A stretch of DNA of 64,000 nucleotides from Streptomyces roseoviridis. Lineage in GTDB: Bacteria; Actinomycetota; Actinomycetes; Streptomycetales; Streptomycetaceae. The DNA lies in NCBI RefSeq assembly GCF_039535235.1, contig NZ_BAAAWU010000001.1:5022001-5086000 (forward strand). The letters run 5' to 3'. Made by a program: the position numbers and the translations under genes. Below the pieces are notes generated by a model that was given only the letters and a program-made list of their open reading frames with translations, made no database searches and was not told where the DNA came from. Positions within the stretch are counted from its first letter, which is position 1. Every line of letters starts with the position of its first letter. This document shows, piece by piece, positions 6,732 through 15,043 of the stretch.

Positions 6732-9296
6732 TCAGGCCGCGCGCCCGTCGCACTCCTGCGCCCGCAGCGCCCGCGCCAGGTCGTCACGCGCCTCCAGGAC
6801 GAGACGGCGAAGCGCCGGAGCGGCCGAGGGGTGTGCGGCCAGCCACGCGTCGGTCGCGGCCAGGGTCTCGGCCCGGTCCTGGAGGCCGGGGAACAGACCC
6901 CGCACCACGTCCATGCCGATCTGGATGGACCGGTCCGCCCAGATCCGCTCGATCACCGCGAAGTACTTCTCCGCGTACGGCGCGATCAGCTCGCGCTGCG
7001 AGGGCTGCACGAAGCCCGCGATCGTCGCCTCCACCAGGGCGTTGGACAGCGCGTCCGACTCCACCACCTGCGCCCAGGCCTGCGCCTTGACCGCGGCCGA
7101 GGGCCGCGCGGCCAGGCAGCGCACCTGGTGGCGCTTGCCGGTCGCCGTGTCGTCCCGGGCCAGCTCCTCGTCGATGCGGGCCTCGTCCGCCCGGCCGTGC
7201 GTGGCCAGCGGCCCCAGGAACGCCCAGCGCAGCTCCTGGTCGACGTCCAGCCCGTCGATCGCGGCCGTGCCGTCGAGCAGGCCCTCCAGGAGCTGGAGGT
7301 CGGCCTCGGACGAGGCCACGGCGGCGAAGAACCGCGCCCAGGTCAGCTGGTGCTCGCTGGCCGGCTCGGCGAGCCGCAGCTCGCGCAGACCGCCCTCGGC
7401 GAGCAGCCGCCCGCCCTCGGTCCGCCAGTCCGGCGCCGCGTAGTGGGTGACGGCCGACTGCGCCCAGGCGTGCACCATCTGGAGCACGCCGATGTCGGTC
7501 TCGCGGCCCGCGAAGTCGAGGACGACCTTCACGAAGTCGCGGGCCGGCATGAGGCCGTCGCGGGTCAGGTTCCACAGTGCCGACCAGCACAGCGCGCGCG
7601 CCAGGGGGTCGGTGATGTCGCCGAGCCGCGCCCGCAGCGTGGCGAGCGAGGTCTCGTCGAAACGGATCTTGCAGTAGGTGAGGTCGTCGTCGTTGACCAG
7701 CACGAGGTCCGGCCGCTCGGCCCCGGCCAGGTCCGCGACCACCGTACGGACGCCGGTGATGTCCGCCTCGGCGCGCGCGTAGCGGGTCAGGGTGCCGTCC
7801 GTGTCCGCCCGGTAGAGGCCGACGGCGGCGCGGTGCGGACGCAGCTCGTCGCCCTCCTGGAGCACGGCGAGCTCGGTGATCCGGCCCTCGGCGTCGTAGG
7901 TGATGACCGGCGTCAGGGTGTTGACGCCGGAGGTCTGCAGCCAGGACTTCGCCCAGCTCTTCATGTCCCGGCCGGAGGTCTCCTCCAGGACGGTCAGCAG
8001 GTCCGCGAGGCGCGTGTTGCCGTACGCGTGGCGCTTGAAGTAGCGCCGCGCGCCCTCCAGGAACGCCTCCCGTCCCGCGTACGCCACCAGCTGCTTCAGC
8101 ACGGAGGCGCCCTTGGCGTAGGTGATGCCGTCGAAGTTGAGCTTGGCGTCCTCCAGATCACGGATGTCGGCTGTGATCGGGTGCGTGGACGGCAGCTGGT
8201 CGGCCCGGTACGCCCACGCCTTGCGGTTGTTGGCGAAGGTCACCCAGCTGTTGGTGAAGCGGGTGGCCTCGGCCAGCGAGAAGGAGCCCATGAAGTCGGC
8301 GAAGGACTCCTTCAGCCACAGGTCGTCCCACCACACCATGGTGACCAGGTCGCCGAACCACATGTGGGCCATCTCGTGCAGGATCACGTTGGCCCGGCGC
8401 TCGTACGCCGCCTGCGTCACCTTGCCGCGGTAGATGTACTCCTCGCGGAAGGTGACCATGCCCGGGTTCTCCATCGCGCCGAGGTTGTACTCGGGCACAA
8501 AGGCCTGGTCGTACTTCCCGAAGGGGTACGGGTAGTCGAAGTTGTCGTGGAAGAAGTCGAAGCCCTGCTTGGTGACCAGGAAGACGTCGTCCGCGTCGAA
8601 GTGCTTCGCGAGCCCCTTGCGGCACATCGCCCCGAGCGGGATCTCCAGCTCGGTCCCGTCCGGGAGGGTGCGCTTGTAGGTGTCCGTCACGTAGTGGTAC
8701 GGCCCGGCCACGACACAGGTGATGTACGTGGAGATCGGCGCCGTCTCGGCGAACCGCCACACCCCGTCGGCGCCCTGCTCGCCCGCGCCGTTCGACCAGA
8801 CCGTCCAGCCCTCGGGCGCGGTCACCTCGAAGCGGTACGGGGCCTTCAGGTCGGGCTGCTCGAAGTTGGCGTGGACCCGGCGGGCGTCGGCCGGCTCGTA
8901 CTGCGTGTAGAGGTAGACCTCGCCGTCCTCCGGGTCGACGAAGCGGTGCATGCCCTCGCCGGTGCGGCTGTAGGCGCACTGGGCGTCCACGACCAGCACG
9001 TTCTCGTCCGCCAGGCCGTCGAGCGCGATCCGCGAGCCGTCGAAGACGGCGGCCGGGTCGAGCGAGCGGCCGTTGAGGGTGACCGCGTTCACCGAGGGGG
9101 CGATCAGGTCGGCGAAGGTGCTGTCGCCCTCGCCGGTGCGGCGGAAGCGGATCGTGGTCACCGAGCGGAAGGTGCGCACGTCCTCGGCGGACTCGCCGAC
9201 CGCCGAGCGCAGGTCGAGCGCGACCTCGTACCCGTCGACGGACAGCAGCGCGGCCCGCTCGTGGGCCTCGTCGCGGGACAGATTCTCACCGGGCAC
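6732..9296 (-). CDS. pepN: Aminopeptidase N (M1 zinc metallopeptidase)
   Basis: An 854-residue cytoplasmic exopeptidase that releases N-terminal residues from peptides, working downstream of Clp and the proteasome in protein turnover. The start is the GTG at 9296 because AAGGAGT lies 4 nt ahead. The frame extends further upstream, but that part would run across the divergent promoter. The substrate-anchoring GAMEN motif is at 273-277. The zinc site is HEMAH (His307, Glu308, His311) with the third ligand Glu330, 18 residues later in WLKESF. Length matches actinobacterial PepN, and the C-terminal ERAP1-like helical domain is complete. It is divergent from a DsbA-fold gene over a 133-bp gap that contains a SigR-type promoter facing the other way. 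Confidence 0.95.
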   Translation of the reverse strand: MPGENLSRDEAHERAALLSVDGYEVALDLRSAVGESAEDVRTFRSVTTIRFRRTGEGDSTFADLIAPSVNAVTLNGRSLDPAAVFDGSRIALDGLADENVLVVDAQCAYSRTGEGMHRFVDPEDGEVYLYTQYEPADARRVHANFEQPDLKAPYRFEVTAPEGWTVWSNGAGEQGADGVWRFAETAPISTYITCVVAGPYHYVTDTYKRTLPDGTELEIPLGAMCRKGLAKHFDADDVFLVTKQGFDFFHDNFDYPYPFGKYDQAFVPEYNLGAMENPGMVTFREEYIYRGKVTQAAYERRANVILHEMAHMWFGDLVTMVWWDDLWLKESFADFMGSFSLAEATRFTNSWVTFANNRKAWAYRADQLPSTHPITADIRDLEDAKLNFDGITYAKGASVLKQLVAYAGREAFLEGARRYFKRHAYGNTRLADLLTVLEETSGRDMKSWAKSWLQTSGVNTLTPVITYDAEGRITELAVLQEGDELRPHRAAVGLYRADTDGTLTRYARAEADITGVRTVVADLAGAERPDLVLVNDDDLTYCKIRFDETSLATLRARLGDITDPLARALCWSALWNLTRDGLMPARDFVKVVLDFAGRETDIGVLQMVHAWAQSAVTHYAAPDWRTEGGRLLAEGGLRELRLAEPASEHQLTWARFFAAVASSEADLQLLEGLLDGTAAIDGLDVDQELRWAFLGPLATHGRADEARIDEELARDDTATGKRHQVRCLAARPSAAVKAQAWAQVVESDALSNALVEATIAGFVQPSQRELIAPYAEKYFAVIERIWADRSIQIGMDVVRGLFPGLQDRAETLAATDAWLAAHPSAAPALRRLVLEARDDLARALRAQECDGRAA

Positions 9297-9363
9297 GGTC
9301 ACTCCTTCGTGGCGCGTTCGAAACAGCACCGATCCTCCCATGTGGCACTGTCGCCAGGAACAC

Positions 9364-9390
9364 GGGAATGCGGTCCGGTGGCCGGGCGTT
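9364..9390 (+). promoter_or_regulatory. SigR (thiol-oxidative stress) promoter
   Basis: GGGAAT (9364-9369), 18 nt, then GTT (9388-9390) matches the SigR consensus GGAAT-N18/19-GTT. It points into the DsbA-fold gene that starts 40 bp downstream. SigR and its relative SigH control mycothiol-related and proteolysis genes in actinobacteria, which suits a mycothiol-dependent enzyme. Confidence 0.75.
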
Positions 9391-9429
9391 GCCCTGCGAG
9401 GTGCCCCGATCCGCCTTCTGAGGAGTGAC

Positions 9430-10065
9430 ATGTCCGAGAGCAGGACCACCGCCGAGTTCTTCTTCGACCCGCTGTGCCCCTGGGCCTGGATGACCTCCCG
9501 CTGGATGCTGGAGGTGGAGAAGCTCCGCCCGGTCGACGTGCGGTGGAAGGTGATGAGCCTCGCCGTGCTGAACGAGGACCGGCTCGACGAGATGTCGCCG
9601 GAGTACCGGGAGATGATGGAGACCCAGGCCTGGGGCCCGGTCCGCGTGGTGACCGCCGCCCAGCAGCTGCACGGCGACGAGGTCGTCGGCAAGCTCTACA
9701 CCGCGCTCGGCACCCGCTTCCACAACAAGGGCGAGGGCCCCACCCGCGAGGCGATCGCCGGCGCGCTCGCCGACGTCGGCCTGCCGGCCGAGCTCGTGGA
9801 CTACGCGGAGAAGGACACCTACGACGCCGAGCTGCGCGCCTCCCACAAGGAGGGCATCGACAAGGTCGGGCAGGACGTCGGCACGCCGGTGATCTCCGTC
9901 CCCGGCCCGGACGGCGCCGAGATCGCCTTCTTCGGTCCGGTCGTCACCCCGACCCCGCGCGGCGAGGCGGCGGCCCGGCTGTGGGACGGCACGCTCCTCG
10001 TGGCGTCGACGCCGGGCTTCTACGAGATCAAGCGCACCCGTACGGCGGCGCCGAGCTTCGAGTAG
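9430..10065 (+). CDS. DsbA-fold protein, mycothiol-dependent nitroreductase Rv2466c family
   Basis: A 211-residue protein starting at the ATG at 9430 after AGGAG. The thioredoxin-fold active site is FFFDPLCPWAW at residues 10-20, where the second Cys of the usual CPWC is Ala. The phrase ITSRW-like (MTSRWMLEVEKLRPVDV) and the C-terminal FGPVVTPTPRGEAAA are characteristic of the Rv2466c family. Mycobacterium Rv2466c is a mycothiol-dependent reductase under SigH control that activates nitro prodrugs. The SigR-type promoter here and this motif make the same role likely. It would act in the cytoplasm in defence against oxidants or electrophiles. It is monocistronic, ending in a strong hairpin. Confidence 0.88.
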   Translation: MSESRTTAEFFFDPLCPWAWMTSRWMLEVEKLRPVDVRWKVMSLAVLNEDRLDEMSPEYREMMETQAWGPVRVVTAAQQLHGDEVVGKLYTALGTRFHNKGEGPTREAIAGALADVGLPAELVDYAEKDTYDAELRASHKEGIDKVGQDVGTPVISVPGPDGAEIAFFGPVVTPTPRGEAAARLWDGTLLVASTPGFYEIKRTRTAAPSFE

Positions 10066-10086
10066 CCGTCGCCCCCCCACAGGGAA

Positions 10087-10119
10087 GAACCCCCGCGATT
10101 CACGTCATCGCGGGGGTTC
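10087..10119 (+). terminator. Rho-independent-type hairpin after the nitroreductase gene
   Basis: GAACCCCCGCGAT (10087-10099) pairs perfectly with ATCGCGGGGGTTC (10107-10119) over a 7-nt loop and is followed by TTCTTTC. It is one of the few hairpins in the window with a real T-rich tail. Confidence 0.85.
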
Positions 10120-10177
10120 TTCTTTCATCCGCCTGCCCGGTGAAGGTTGAGAAGACGATCACGAGCAGGAGTCCGCC

Positions 10178-10205
10178 GGATCCCGGATCCCGGATCCCGG
10201 ATCCC
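10178..10205. repeat. Four perfect GGATCCC heptamers
   Basis: GGATCCC occurs four times in direct succession at 10178, 10185, 10192 and 10199. It lies between the nitroreductase terminator and the 3' end of sodF. A slippage-prone simple repeat; no function is apparent. Confidence 0.9.
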
Positions 10206-10224
10206 GGGGGCCGGTCGCCGGTGA

Positions 10225-10869
10225 TCAGATGCCGATGAGCGGGGTGCGCCCCTTCGCGTCGGCGTAGCGCTTGTTCACGTCCTGCCAGTTGACGACCTGC
10301 CACATGGCGTCGATGAAGTCGACCTTCTGGTTCTTGTACTGGAGGTAGAAGGCGTGCTCCCAGGCGTCGAACACCAGGATCGGGACCGAGCCCTGGCCGA
10401 CGTTGCCCTGGTGGTCGTAGACCTGCTCGACGATCAGCCGGCCGCTGATCGGCTCGTAGGCGAGCACACCCCAGCCGGAGCCCTGGGTGGTCGCGGCGGC
10501 CTTGGTGAGCTGGGCCTTGAACTTGGCGAAGGAGCCGAAGGACTCGGTGATCGCGTCGGCGAGCTCGCCGACCCCGTCGGCGGCCAGCGGCTCGCCGCCG
10601 CCCCCGTCCTTCGGGCTGTTCATGTTGTTCCAGTAGATGGAGTGGAGGATGTGGCCCGACAGGTGGAAGGCGAGGCTCTTCTCCAGGCCGTTGATCGCGC
10701 CCCACTGTTCCTTGTCGCGGGCCTCCTCCAGCTGCTCCAGCGTGTCGTTCGCGCCCTTGACGTACGCGGCGTGGTGCTTGTCGTGGTGCAGCTCGATGAT
10801 CTGCGGATTGATCACCGGTTCCAGCGCCGCGTAGTCGTACGGCAGCTCCGGAAGTGTGTAGATCGCCAT
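10225..10869 (-). CDS. sodF: Superoxide dismutase, Fe/Mn type
   Basis: A 214-residue enzyme that converts superoxide to oxygen and hydrogen peroxide in the cytoplasm. The start is the ATG at 10869 (MAIYTLPELPYDY, the usual N-terminus). Metal ligands are visible at His28 (in ELHHDKHH), His76 (HSIYWNNM), and Asp168 and His172 in DAWEHAFY. Sequence alone cannot separate Fe from Mn with certainty. I call it sodF because the position between pepN and rpiB-tig matches S. coelicolor sodF, and because a Nur box lies over the start site: in that species nickel-bound Nur represses sodF while NiSOD takes over. Any sodN gene would lie outside this window. Confidence 0.93.
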   Translation of the reverse strand: MAIYTLPELPYDYAALEPVINPQIIELHHDKHHAAYVKGANDTLEQLEEARDKEQWGAINGLEKSLAFHLSGHILHSIYWNNMNSPKDGGGGEPLAADGVGELADAITESFGSFAKFKAQLTKAAATTQGSGWGVLAYEPISGRLIVEQVYDHQGNVGQGSVPILVFDAWEHAFYLQYKNQKVDFIDAMWQVVNWQDVNKRYADAKGRTPLIGI

Positions 10870-10894
10870 GTGCCGAGCCCTTCGACTGTGCTTA

Positions 10895-10944
10895 TTGCAA
10901 GCTGTATGCAAGTGCAGGCTAGCAGCAGGTGCGATCGATGTTGA
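10895..10944 (-). promoter_or_regulatory. sodF promoter with Nur (nickel-responsive Fur-family) box
   Basis: On the coding strand, TCAACA (10944-10939), 17 nt and TAGCCT (10921-10916) form a vegetative-type promoter. Immediately after it, TTGCAT-N5-TTGCAA (10911-10895) matches the Nur box consensus tTGCaa-N5-ttGCAA. The box would cover the transcription start, so bound Ni-Nur would block initiation. Confidence 0.75.
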
Positions 10945-11014
10945 TCAGCCGGTGGGTCGGTCGATGGTCCTAGGCCACCGCGGCGCGAGGGCGGCCGGGA
11001 CACGGAAGAGCCCC

Positions 11015-11119
11015 CGGACCGGCCCGGACACGGAAGACCCTCGGACCGGCCCGGACACGGAAGACCCTCGGACCGGCCCGGACACGGAAGAACCCCCGGA
11101 CCGGCCCGGTCCGGGGGTT
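11015..11119 (-). terminator. Perfect-stem terminator preceded by three 27-bp repeat copies
   Basis: AACCCCCGGACCG (11091-11103) pairs exactly with CGGTCCGGGGGTT (11107-11119), ending the minus-strand permease gene whose stop is at 11153. Copies of a 27-bp unit (CGGACCGGCCCGGACACGGAAGACC...) begin at 11015, 11042 and 11069, and the terminator left arm at 11097 is a fourth, altered copy. The array therefore looks like repeated duplication of part of the terminator and its downstream flank. Confidence 0.8.
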
Positions 11120-11152
11120 CGCTCGCGTCTCGTGCCCGAGGGGTTCGAGGGA

Positions 11153-12574
11153 TCAGAGCTTCTCGGCGTCCCGTTCCCGCGCCTTCTGCAGCACCAGGCC
11201 GGCCACCGCGAGCAGCAGCGTCAGGCCGCCCGTGTAGTAGAGCTGGACCCGGGTGCCCTCCTCACGGGCCATCAGGAAGAAGATGCCCGCCATGCCGGCC
11301 AGCGCCACCCAGGTGAGCACCGGGAAGCCCCACATCTTCACGACCAGCTTCTCGGGCGCCTCGCGCTCCGTGCGCCGGCGCAGCACCAGCTGCGAGACCG
11401 CGATGAAGAACCAGACGACCAGGATGATCGCGCCGATGGTGTTGAGCAGCCAGATGAAGGCCTTGTCCGGCGACCAGTAGCTGAGCAGCACGCACCCGAA
11501 GCCGAAGACCGACGAGACGAGGACGGCGGGCCGCGGCACACCGCCGAAGGTGCGGCCGAGCGCCTTCGGGCCCTGTCCGCGGGCCACCAGCGAGCAGGCC
11601 ATGCGGGAGGCACCGTAGATGTTGGCGTTCATCGCCGACAGCAGCGCGACCAGGACGACCACGTTCATGATCTGGCCGGCGGCCGGGATGCCCAGGTGGT
11701 CGAGGGTGGCGACGTACGGGCCCTTGTCGACGACCGCCTTGTCGCCCCACGGGACCAGGGTGACGATGACCGCCATGGAGCCGATGTAGAAGAGCGCGAT
11801 GCGCCACATCGCCGTACGGACCGCCTTGGCCACGCCCTGCACCGGGTGCTCGGACTCGGCCGCGGCGATCGTGACGGTCTCCAGACCGCCGTACGCGAAG
11901 ACGGAGGCGAGCAGACCGACGATCAGGCCCTCGGAGCCGTTCGGGAAGAATCCGCCCTCGCCCGTCAGGTTCGCCGTGCCCGGGGCGTCGGAGCCCGGCA
12001 GGACGCCGACGATCGCGAGGACGCCGATGCCGAGGAAGAGGACGATGGCGCCGACCTTGAGGGCGGCGAACCAGAACTCGAACTCGCCGAAGTTCTTCAC
12101 GGCCGCGAGGTTCGTCCCGCAGAACACCAGCATGAACAGGGCCACCCAGGCCCACTCCGGGGTGCCCGGGAACCAGCCCGTCATGATCCTGGCCGCGCCG
12201 ATGCCCTCCAGGCCGACGGCCACGCACAGCAGGAACCAGAAGGCCCAGCCGGCCGTGAAGCCGGCCCACGGCCCGAGGGCCCGCTCGGCGTGGACGGAGA
12301 AGGAACCCGAGGCCGGGTTCGCCGCCGACATCTCGCCCAGCATCCGCATCACCAGCATGACGAGCACACCGGAGATCGCGTACGCGAGGACGATCGAGGG
12401 GCCGGCCGCGGCGATGCCGGCGCCGGAGCCGACGAAGAGCCCGGCGCCGATGACACCGCCGAGGGCGATCATCGACAGATGGCGCTGCTTGAGGCCGTGG
12501 GCCAGGCCGCCGACGGGAGCGGCGGCCGCGCCGTCCTTGCGGTCGGCCGGCGCGGGCGCGGTGGTCCGAGACAT
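11153..12574 (-). CDS. APC-superfamily amino-acid permease (AAT / GABA-permease type), paralogue 1
   Basis: A 473-residue transporter with 12 predicted membrane helices. The first helix holds IALGGVIGAGLFVGSG, whose GVIGAGLF motif marks the amino-acid transporter (AAT) family. MRMLGEMSAANPASGSF and NFGEFEFWFAALKV are further family signatures. Such proteins are proton symporters for amino acids (GabP, CycA, AnsP, PheP relatives) in the cytoplasmic membrane; the substrate cannot be read from sequence. The N-terminal 28 residues are a charged cytoplasmic tail. Its nearest relatives are the two permeases that follow at 12768 and 16558. A palindromic leader motif lies 40 bp before the start. Confidence 0.88.
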   Translation of the reverse strand: MSRTTAPAPADRKDGAAAAPVGGLAHGLKQRHLSMIALGGVIGAGLFVGSGAGIAAAGPSIVLAYAISGVLVMLVMRMLGEMSAANPASGSFSVHAERALGPWAGFTAGWAFWFLLCVAVGLEGIGAARIMTGWFPGTPEWAWVALFMLVFCGTNLAAVKNFGEFEFWFAALKVGAIVLFLGIGVLAIVGVLPGSDAPGTANLTGEGGFFPNGSEGLIVGLLASVFAYGGLETVTIAAAESEHPVQGVAKAVRTAMWRIALFYIGSMAVIVTLVPWGDKAVVDKGPYVATLDHLGIPAAGQIMNVVVLVALLSAMNANIYGASRMACSLVARGQGPKALGRTFGGVPRPAVLVSSVFGFGCVLLSYWSPDKAFIWLLNTIGAIILVVWFFIAVSQLVLRRRTEREAPEKLVVKMWGFPVLTWVALAGMAGIFFLMAREEGTRVQLYYTGGLTLLLAVAGLVLQKARERDAEKL

Positions 12575-12613
12575 GGGCGAGCCCTGTTCGCTAGCGGAGA
12601 CGGGGGAGGGTGG

Positions 12614-12628
12614 CCCACAGTCTGTGGG
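12614..12628 (-). promoter_or_regulatory. Palindromic leader motif of permease 1 (CCCACAG-T-CTGTGGG)
   Basis: CCCACAGTCTGTGGG is a perfect 7+1+7 palindrome 40 bp upstream of the permease start, inside a slightly longer GC-flanked stem. The same ten bases CCCACAGTCT occur 34 bp upstream of the next permease (14187-14196) in the same orientation, so this is probably a shared control element. Confidence 0.5.
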
Positions 12629-12767
12629 GCCGCACCGCTCACGGGGAACGGATGTCCGCTATACGGGCACGACCTTCACACAAAGTGAAGATCCCGTAGC
12701 GCTTCGTCGGGAGCTCGTCCGGCTCACGCCCCGCGCCCGCCGCCGGGCGCGGTGCCGCCCGTCCGGC

Positions 12768-14153
12768 TCACTCCCCGCGGTCCGCCCGGGCGCCGCGCAG
12801 CTCCCGTACCCACGCCACCGCCAGCACCGCGGCCGTCGCCGCGCCCGACCACAGCACCTGGGGCCGCGCGCCGTCGTCGAGCAGCATCAGCACCAGCACC
12901 GCCGCCATCGCCGCCAGTGCCGTCCAGGTCAGCCACGGGAAGCCCCACATCCGCAGGGACAGCGTCTGCGGCGCCTCGCGCTCGATCCGGCGCCGCAGCC
13001 GCAGCTGCGAGACCGCGATCAGCGCCCACACGAACAGCAGCACCGCGCCGACCGCGTTGAGCATGTAGAGGAAGACCGAATCCGGCCACTTCAGATTGAG
13101 CAGTACGGAGACGAAACCGAAGGCCACCGAGGCGAGCACCGCCCGGCGCGGCACCCCGCCGCCCGAGACCCTCAGCAGCCCCCGCGGCGCCTCGCCGCGC
13201 TCGGCCAGCGAGAACACCATCCGCGAGGAGCCGTACAGGTTCGCGTTCAGCGCCGACAGCAGCGCCACGAACACCACCACGTTCATGATCTGCCCGGCCC
13301 CCGGTACGCCGATCGTGTCGAGCACCGCCACGTACGGCGACTCGCCCGGCCGCATCGCGTTCCACGGCAGCAGGGTCACGATCACCAGCATCGAGCCCAC
13401 GTAGAAGAACAGGATCCGCCACACCGCGCTGCGCACCGCCCGCGCCACGTTGCGGGCCGGGTCGGCCGACTCCGCCGCCGCGATCGTCACGACCTCCAGA
13501 CCGCCGAAGGCGAAGACGACGGCGAGGACCCCGGAGACCACGCCCTCCCAGCCGTGCGGCAGGAATCCGCCCTGTCCGGTCAGGTTGGCCGTGCCCACCG
13601 GATCCGTGTCCGGCAGCCACCCGGCGATCGCGAGCGCGCCGAGGACGAGGAACAGCACGATCGCGCCGACCTTGAGCGCGGCGAACCAGAACTCGAACTC
13701 GCCGAAATTCTTCACGGCCGCCAGGTTGGCCGCCGTGAACACCAGCATGAACACCAGGACCCAGCCCCACTGCGGGATCCCCGGCACCCAGCCGTGCGCG
13801 ATCCGCGCCGCACCGGTCGCCTCCACGGCCAGCACCACCACGAGCAGGAACCAGTACAGCCAGCCCACCGAGAAGCCGGCCCAGCGGCCCAGCGCCCGCT
13901 CGGCGTGCACCGAGAACGCGCCGGACGCCGGCATCGCCGCCGACATCTCGCCCAGCATCCGCATCACCAGCATCGCGAGCGCGCCCGCGATCAGGTACGA
14001 GACGACGATCCCGGGACCGGCGACCGCGATGCCCGCGCCGGAGCCGACGAAGAGGCCGGCGCCGATCACCCCGCCGAGCCCGAGCATCGTCAGGTGACGC
14101 TGTTTCAGCCCGTGCGAGAGCGGCTCGGGTTCGGGGGCGAGGGAGTCGGGCAT
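12768..14153 (-). CDS. APC-superfamily amino-acid permease, paralogue 2
   Basis: A 461-residue permease with start at the ATG at 14153 (MPDSLAPEPEP). The 36 residues of open frame further upstream run through the leader hairpin and have no family match that I recognise. GVIGAGLFVGSGAGIAVAGPG, given here only as the GVIGAGLF motif, MRMLGEMSAAMPASGAF and KNFGEFEFWFAALK show it is a close paralogue of the gene at 11153. It has 12 predicted membrane helices and a short hydrophilic C-terminus. It would import amino acids by proton symport; substrate unknown. There is no clear SD sequence, so translation may depend on the hairpin leader described at 14179. Confidence 0.87.
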   Translation of the reverse strand: MPDSLAPEPEPLSHGLKQRHLTMLGLGGVIGAGLFVGSGAGIAVAGPGIVVSYLIAGALAMLVMRMLGEMSAAMPASGAFSVHAERALGRWAGFSVGWLYWFLLVVVLAVEATGAARIAHGWVPGIPQWGWVLVFMLVFTAANLAAVKNFGEFEFWFAALKVGAIVLFLVLGALAIAGWLPDTDPVGTANLTGQGGFLPHGWEGVVSGVLAVVFAFGGLEVVTIAAAESADPARNVARAVRSAVWRILFFYVGSMLVIVTLLPWNAMRPGESPYVAVLDTIGVPGAGQIMNVVVFVALLSALNANLYGSSRMVFSLAERGEAPRGLLRVSGGGVPRRAVLASVAFGFVSVLLNLKWPDSVFLYMLNAVGAVLLFVWALIAVSQLRLRRRIEREAPQTLSLRMWGFPWLTWTALAAMAAVLVLMLLDDGARPQVLWSGAATAAVLAVAWVRELRGARADRGE

Positions 14154-14178
14154 GGAGGAATCGCTCTCGGAACGGTTT

Positions 14179-14202
14179 ATGGAGACCCCACAGTCTCTCC
14201 AT
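14179..14202 (-). promoter_or_regulatory. Leader hairpin of permease 2 carrying the shared CCCCACAGTC loop
   Basis: ATGGAGA (14179-14185) and TCTCCAT (14196-14202) form a perfect 7-bp stem whose 10-nt loop is CCCCACAGTC. The loop plus one stem base repeats the core of the permease 1 palindrome at 12614. Position relative to the start codon is nearly the same in both genes. Confidence 0.5.
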
Positions 14203-14415
14203 GGAGGGGCCCATGGCGCAAAAAGGACCTCCGGACGGGAGTCCCCAGTGACAAGCGTCACGCTGCGTGGAGCGGCGGAAGTGGGCTTTGTTTGATCTCC
14301 ACGAAGGGCTCGCCCCGCGCTTTGTGGGCGGCTGACCGTGTTCGGCCGCTCACCCCTGGCATACGGTCGAGCCTGACCGTCCCGTCCCTGTCCCCGTCAC
14401 CCCTACGGAGTACCG

Positions 14416-15009
14416 ATGAGCACCGCCGCCGCCCCCGTCTCCTCCCTCCGGTCCGGGACGGTCCTCGCCGACCTGATCCCGGCCGGCCGCGTCCGTGACA
14501 TCGCGCTGGTCGCCGGTGGTGCCGCGCTGACCGGCCTGGCCGCGCAGCTCTCCGTCCCCGTCCCGGGCTCCCCGGTCCCGGTCTCCGGCCAGACCTTCGC
14601 CGCGCTCCTCGTCGGCACCGCCCTCGGCGCCCGCCGAGGCTTCCTCGCGCTCGGCCTGTACGCCGTGGCCGGCATGGCCGGCGTGCCGTGGTTCGCGCAG
14701 GCCACCTCCGGCTGGTCCATGCCGTCCTTCGGCTACATCCTCGGCATGCTGCTGGCCGCGACCGTCGTGGGCGCTCTCGCCCGCCGCGGCGCCGACCGCT
14801 CGGTGCTGCGGATGGCCGGCACCATGGCGCTCGGCTCGGCGGTCATCTACGCGGTCGGCGTCCCCTACCTGGCCCTGTCCACCGGCATGACCCTCGGCCA
14901 GGCCGTCGCCGCGGGCCTCACCCCGTTCCTGATCGGCGACGCGCTCAAGGCGGCCCTCGCCATGGGCGCCGTGCCGGCCGCCTGGAAGCTGGCCGGCCGC
15001 AAGGGCTGA
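14416..15009 (+). CDS. bioY: Biotin transporter BioY (ECF S-component)
   Basis: A 197-residue membrane protein with six predicted helices. The BioY signature is clear: VPVSGQTFAALLVGTALGARRG near residue 50 (core GQTFAALLVG), GLYAVAGMAGVPWF, PSFGYILGM and, near the C-terminus, TPFLIGDALKAALA. BioY binds biotin and works with a shared energising module (EcfA/EcfT) or alone. No EcfA/T genes or biotin biosynthesis genes lie nearby. CGGAG precedes the ATG. A short dyad ACGGTC-N6-GACCGT (14363-14380) lies 36 bp upstream and could be an operator. It is divergent from permease 2. Confidence 0.9.
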   Translation: MSTAAAPVSSLRSGTVLADLIPAGRVRDIALVAGGAALTGLAAQLSVPVPGSPVPVSGQTFAALLVGTALGARRGFLALGLYAVAGMAGVPWFAQATSGWSMPSFGYILGMLLAATVVGALARRGADRSVLRMAGTMALGSAVIYAVGVPYLALSTGMTLGQAVAAGLTPFLIGDALKAALAMGAVPAAWKLAGRKG

Positions 15010-15043
15010 GCCGTCCGCCCGCGCCGGGGCCCGTCCACAACGG

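Noticed and set aside
12669..12689. Hairpin CTTCAC-ACAAA-GTGAAG as terminator of permease 2
   Set aside because: The stem has only 6 bp with no T-tract. It could be an operator or chance; not strong enough to list as a terminator.
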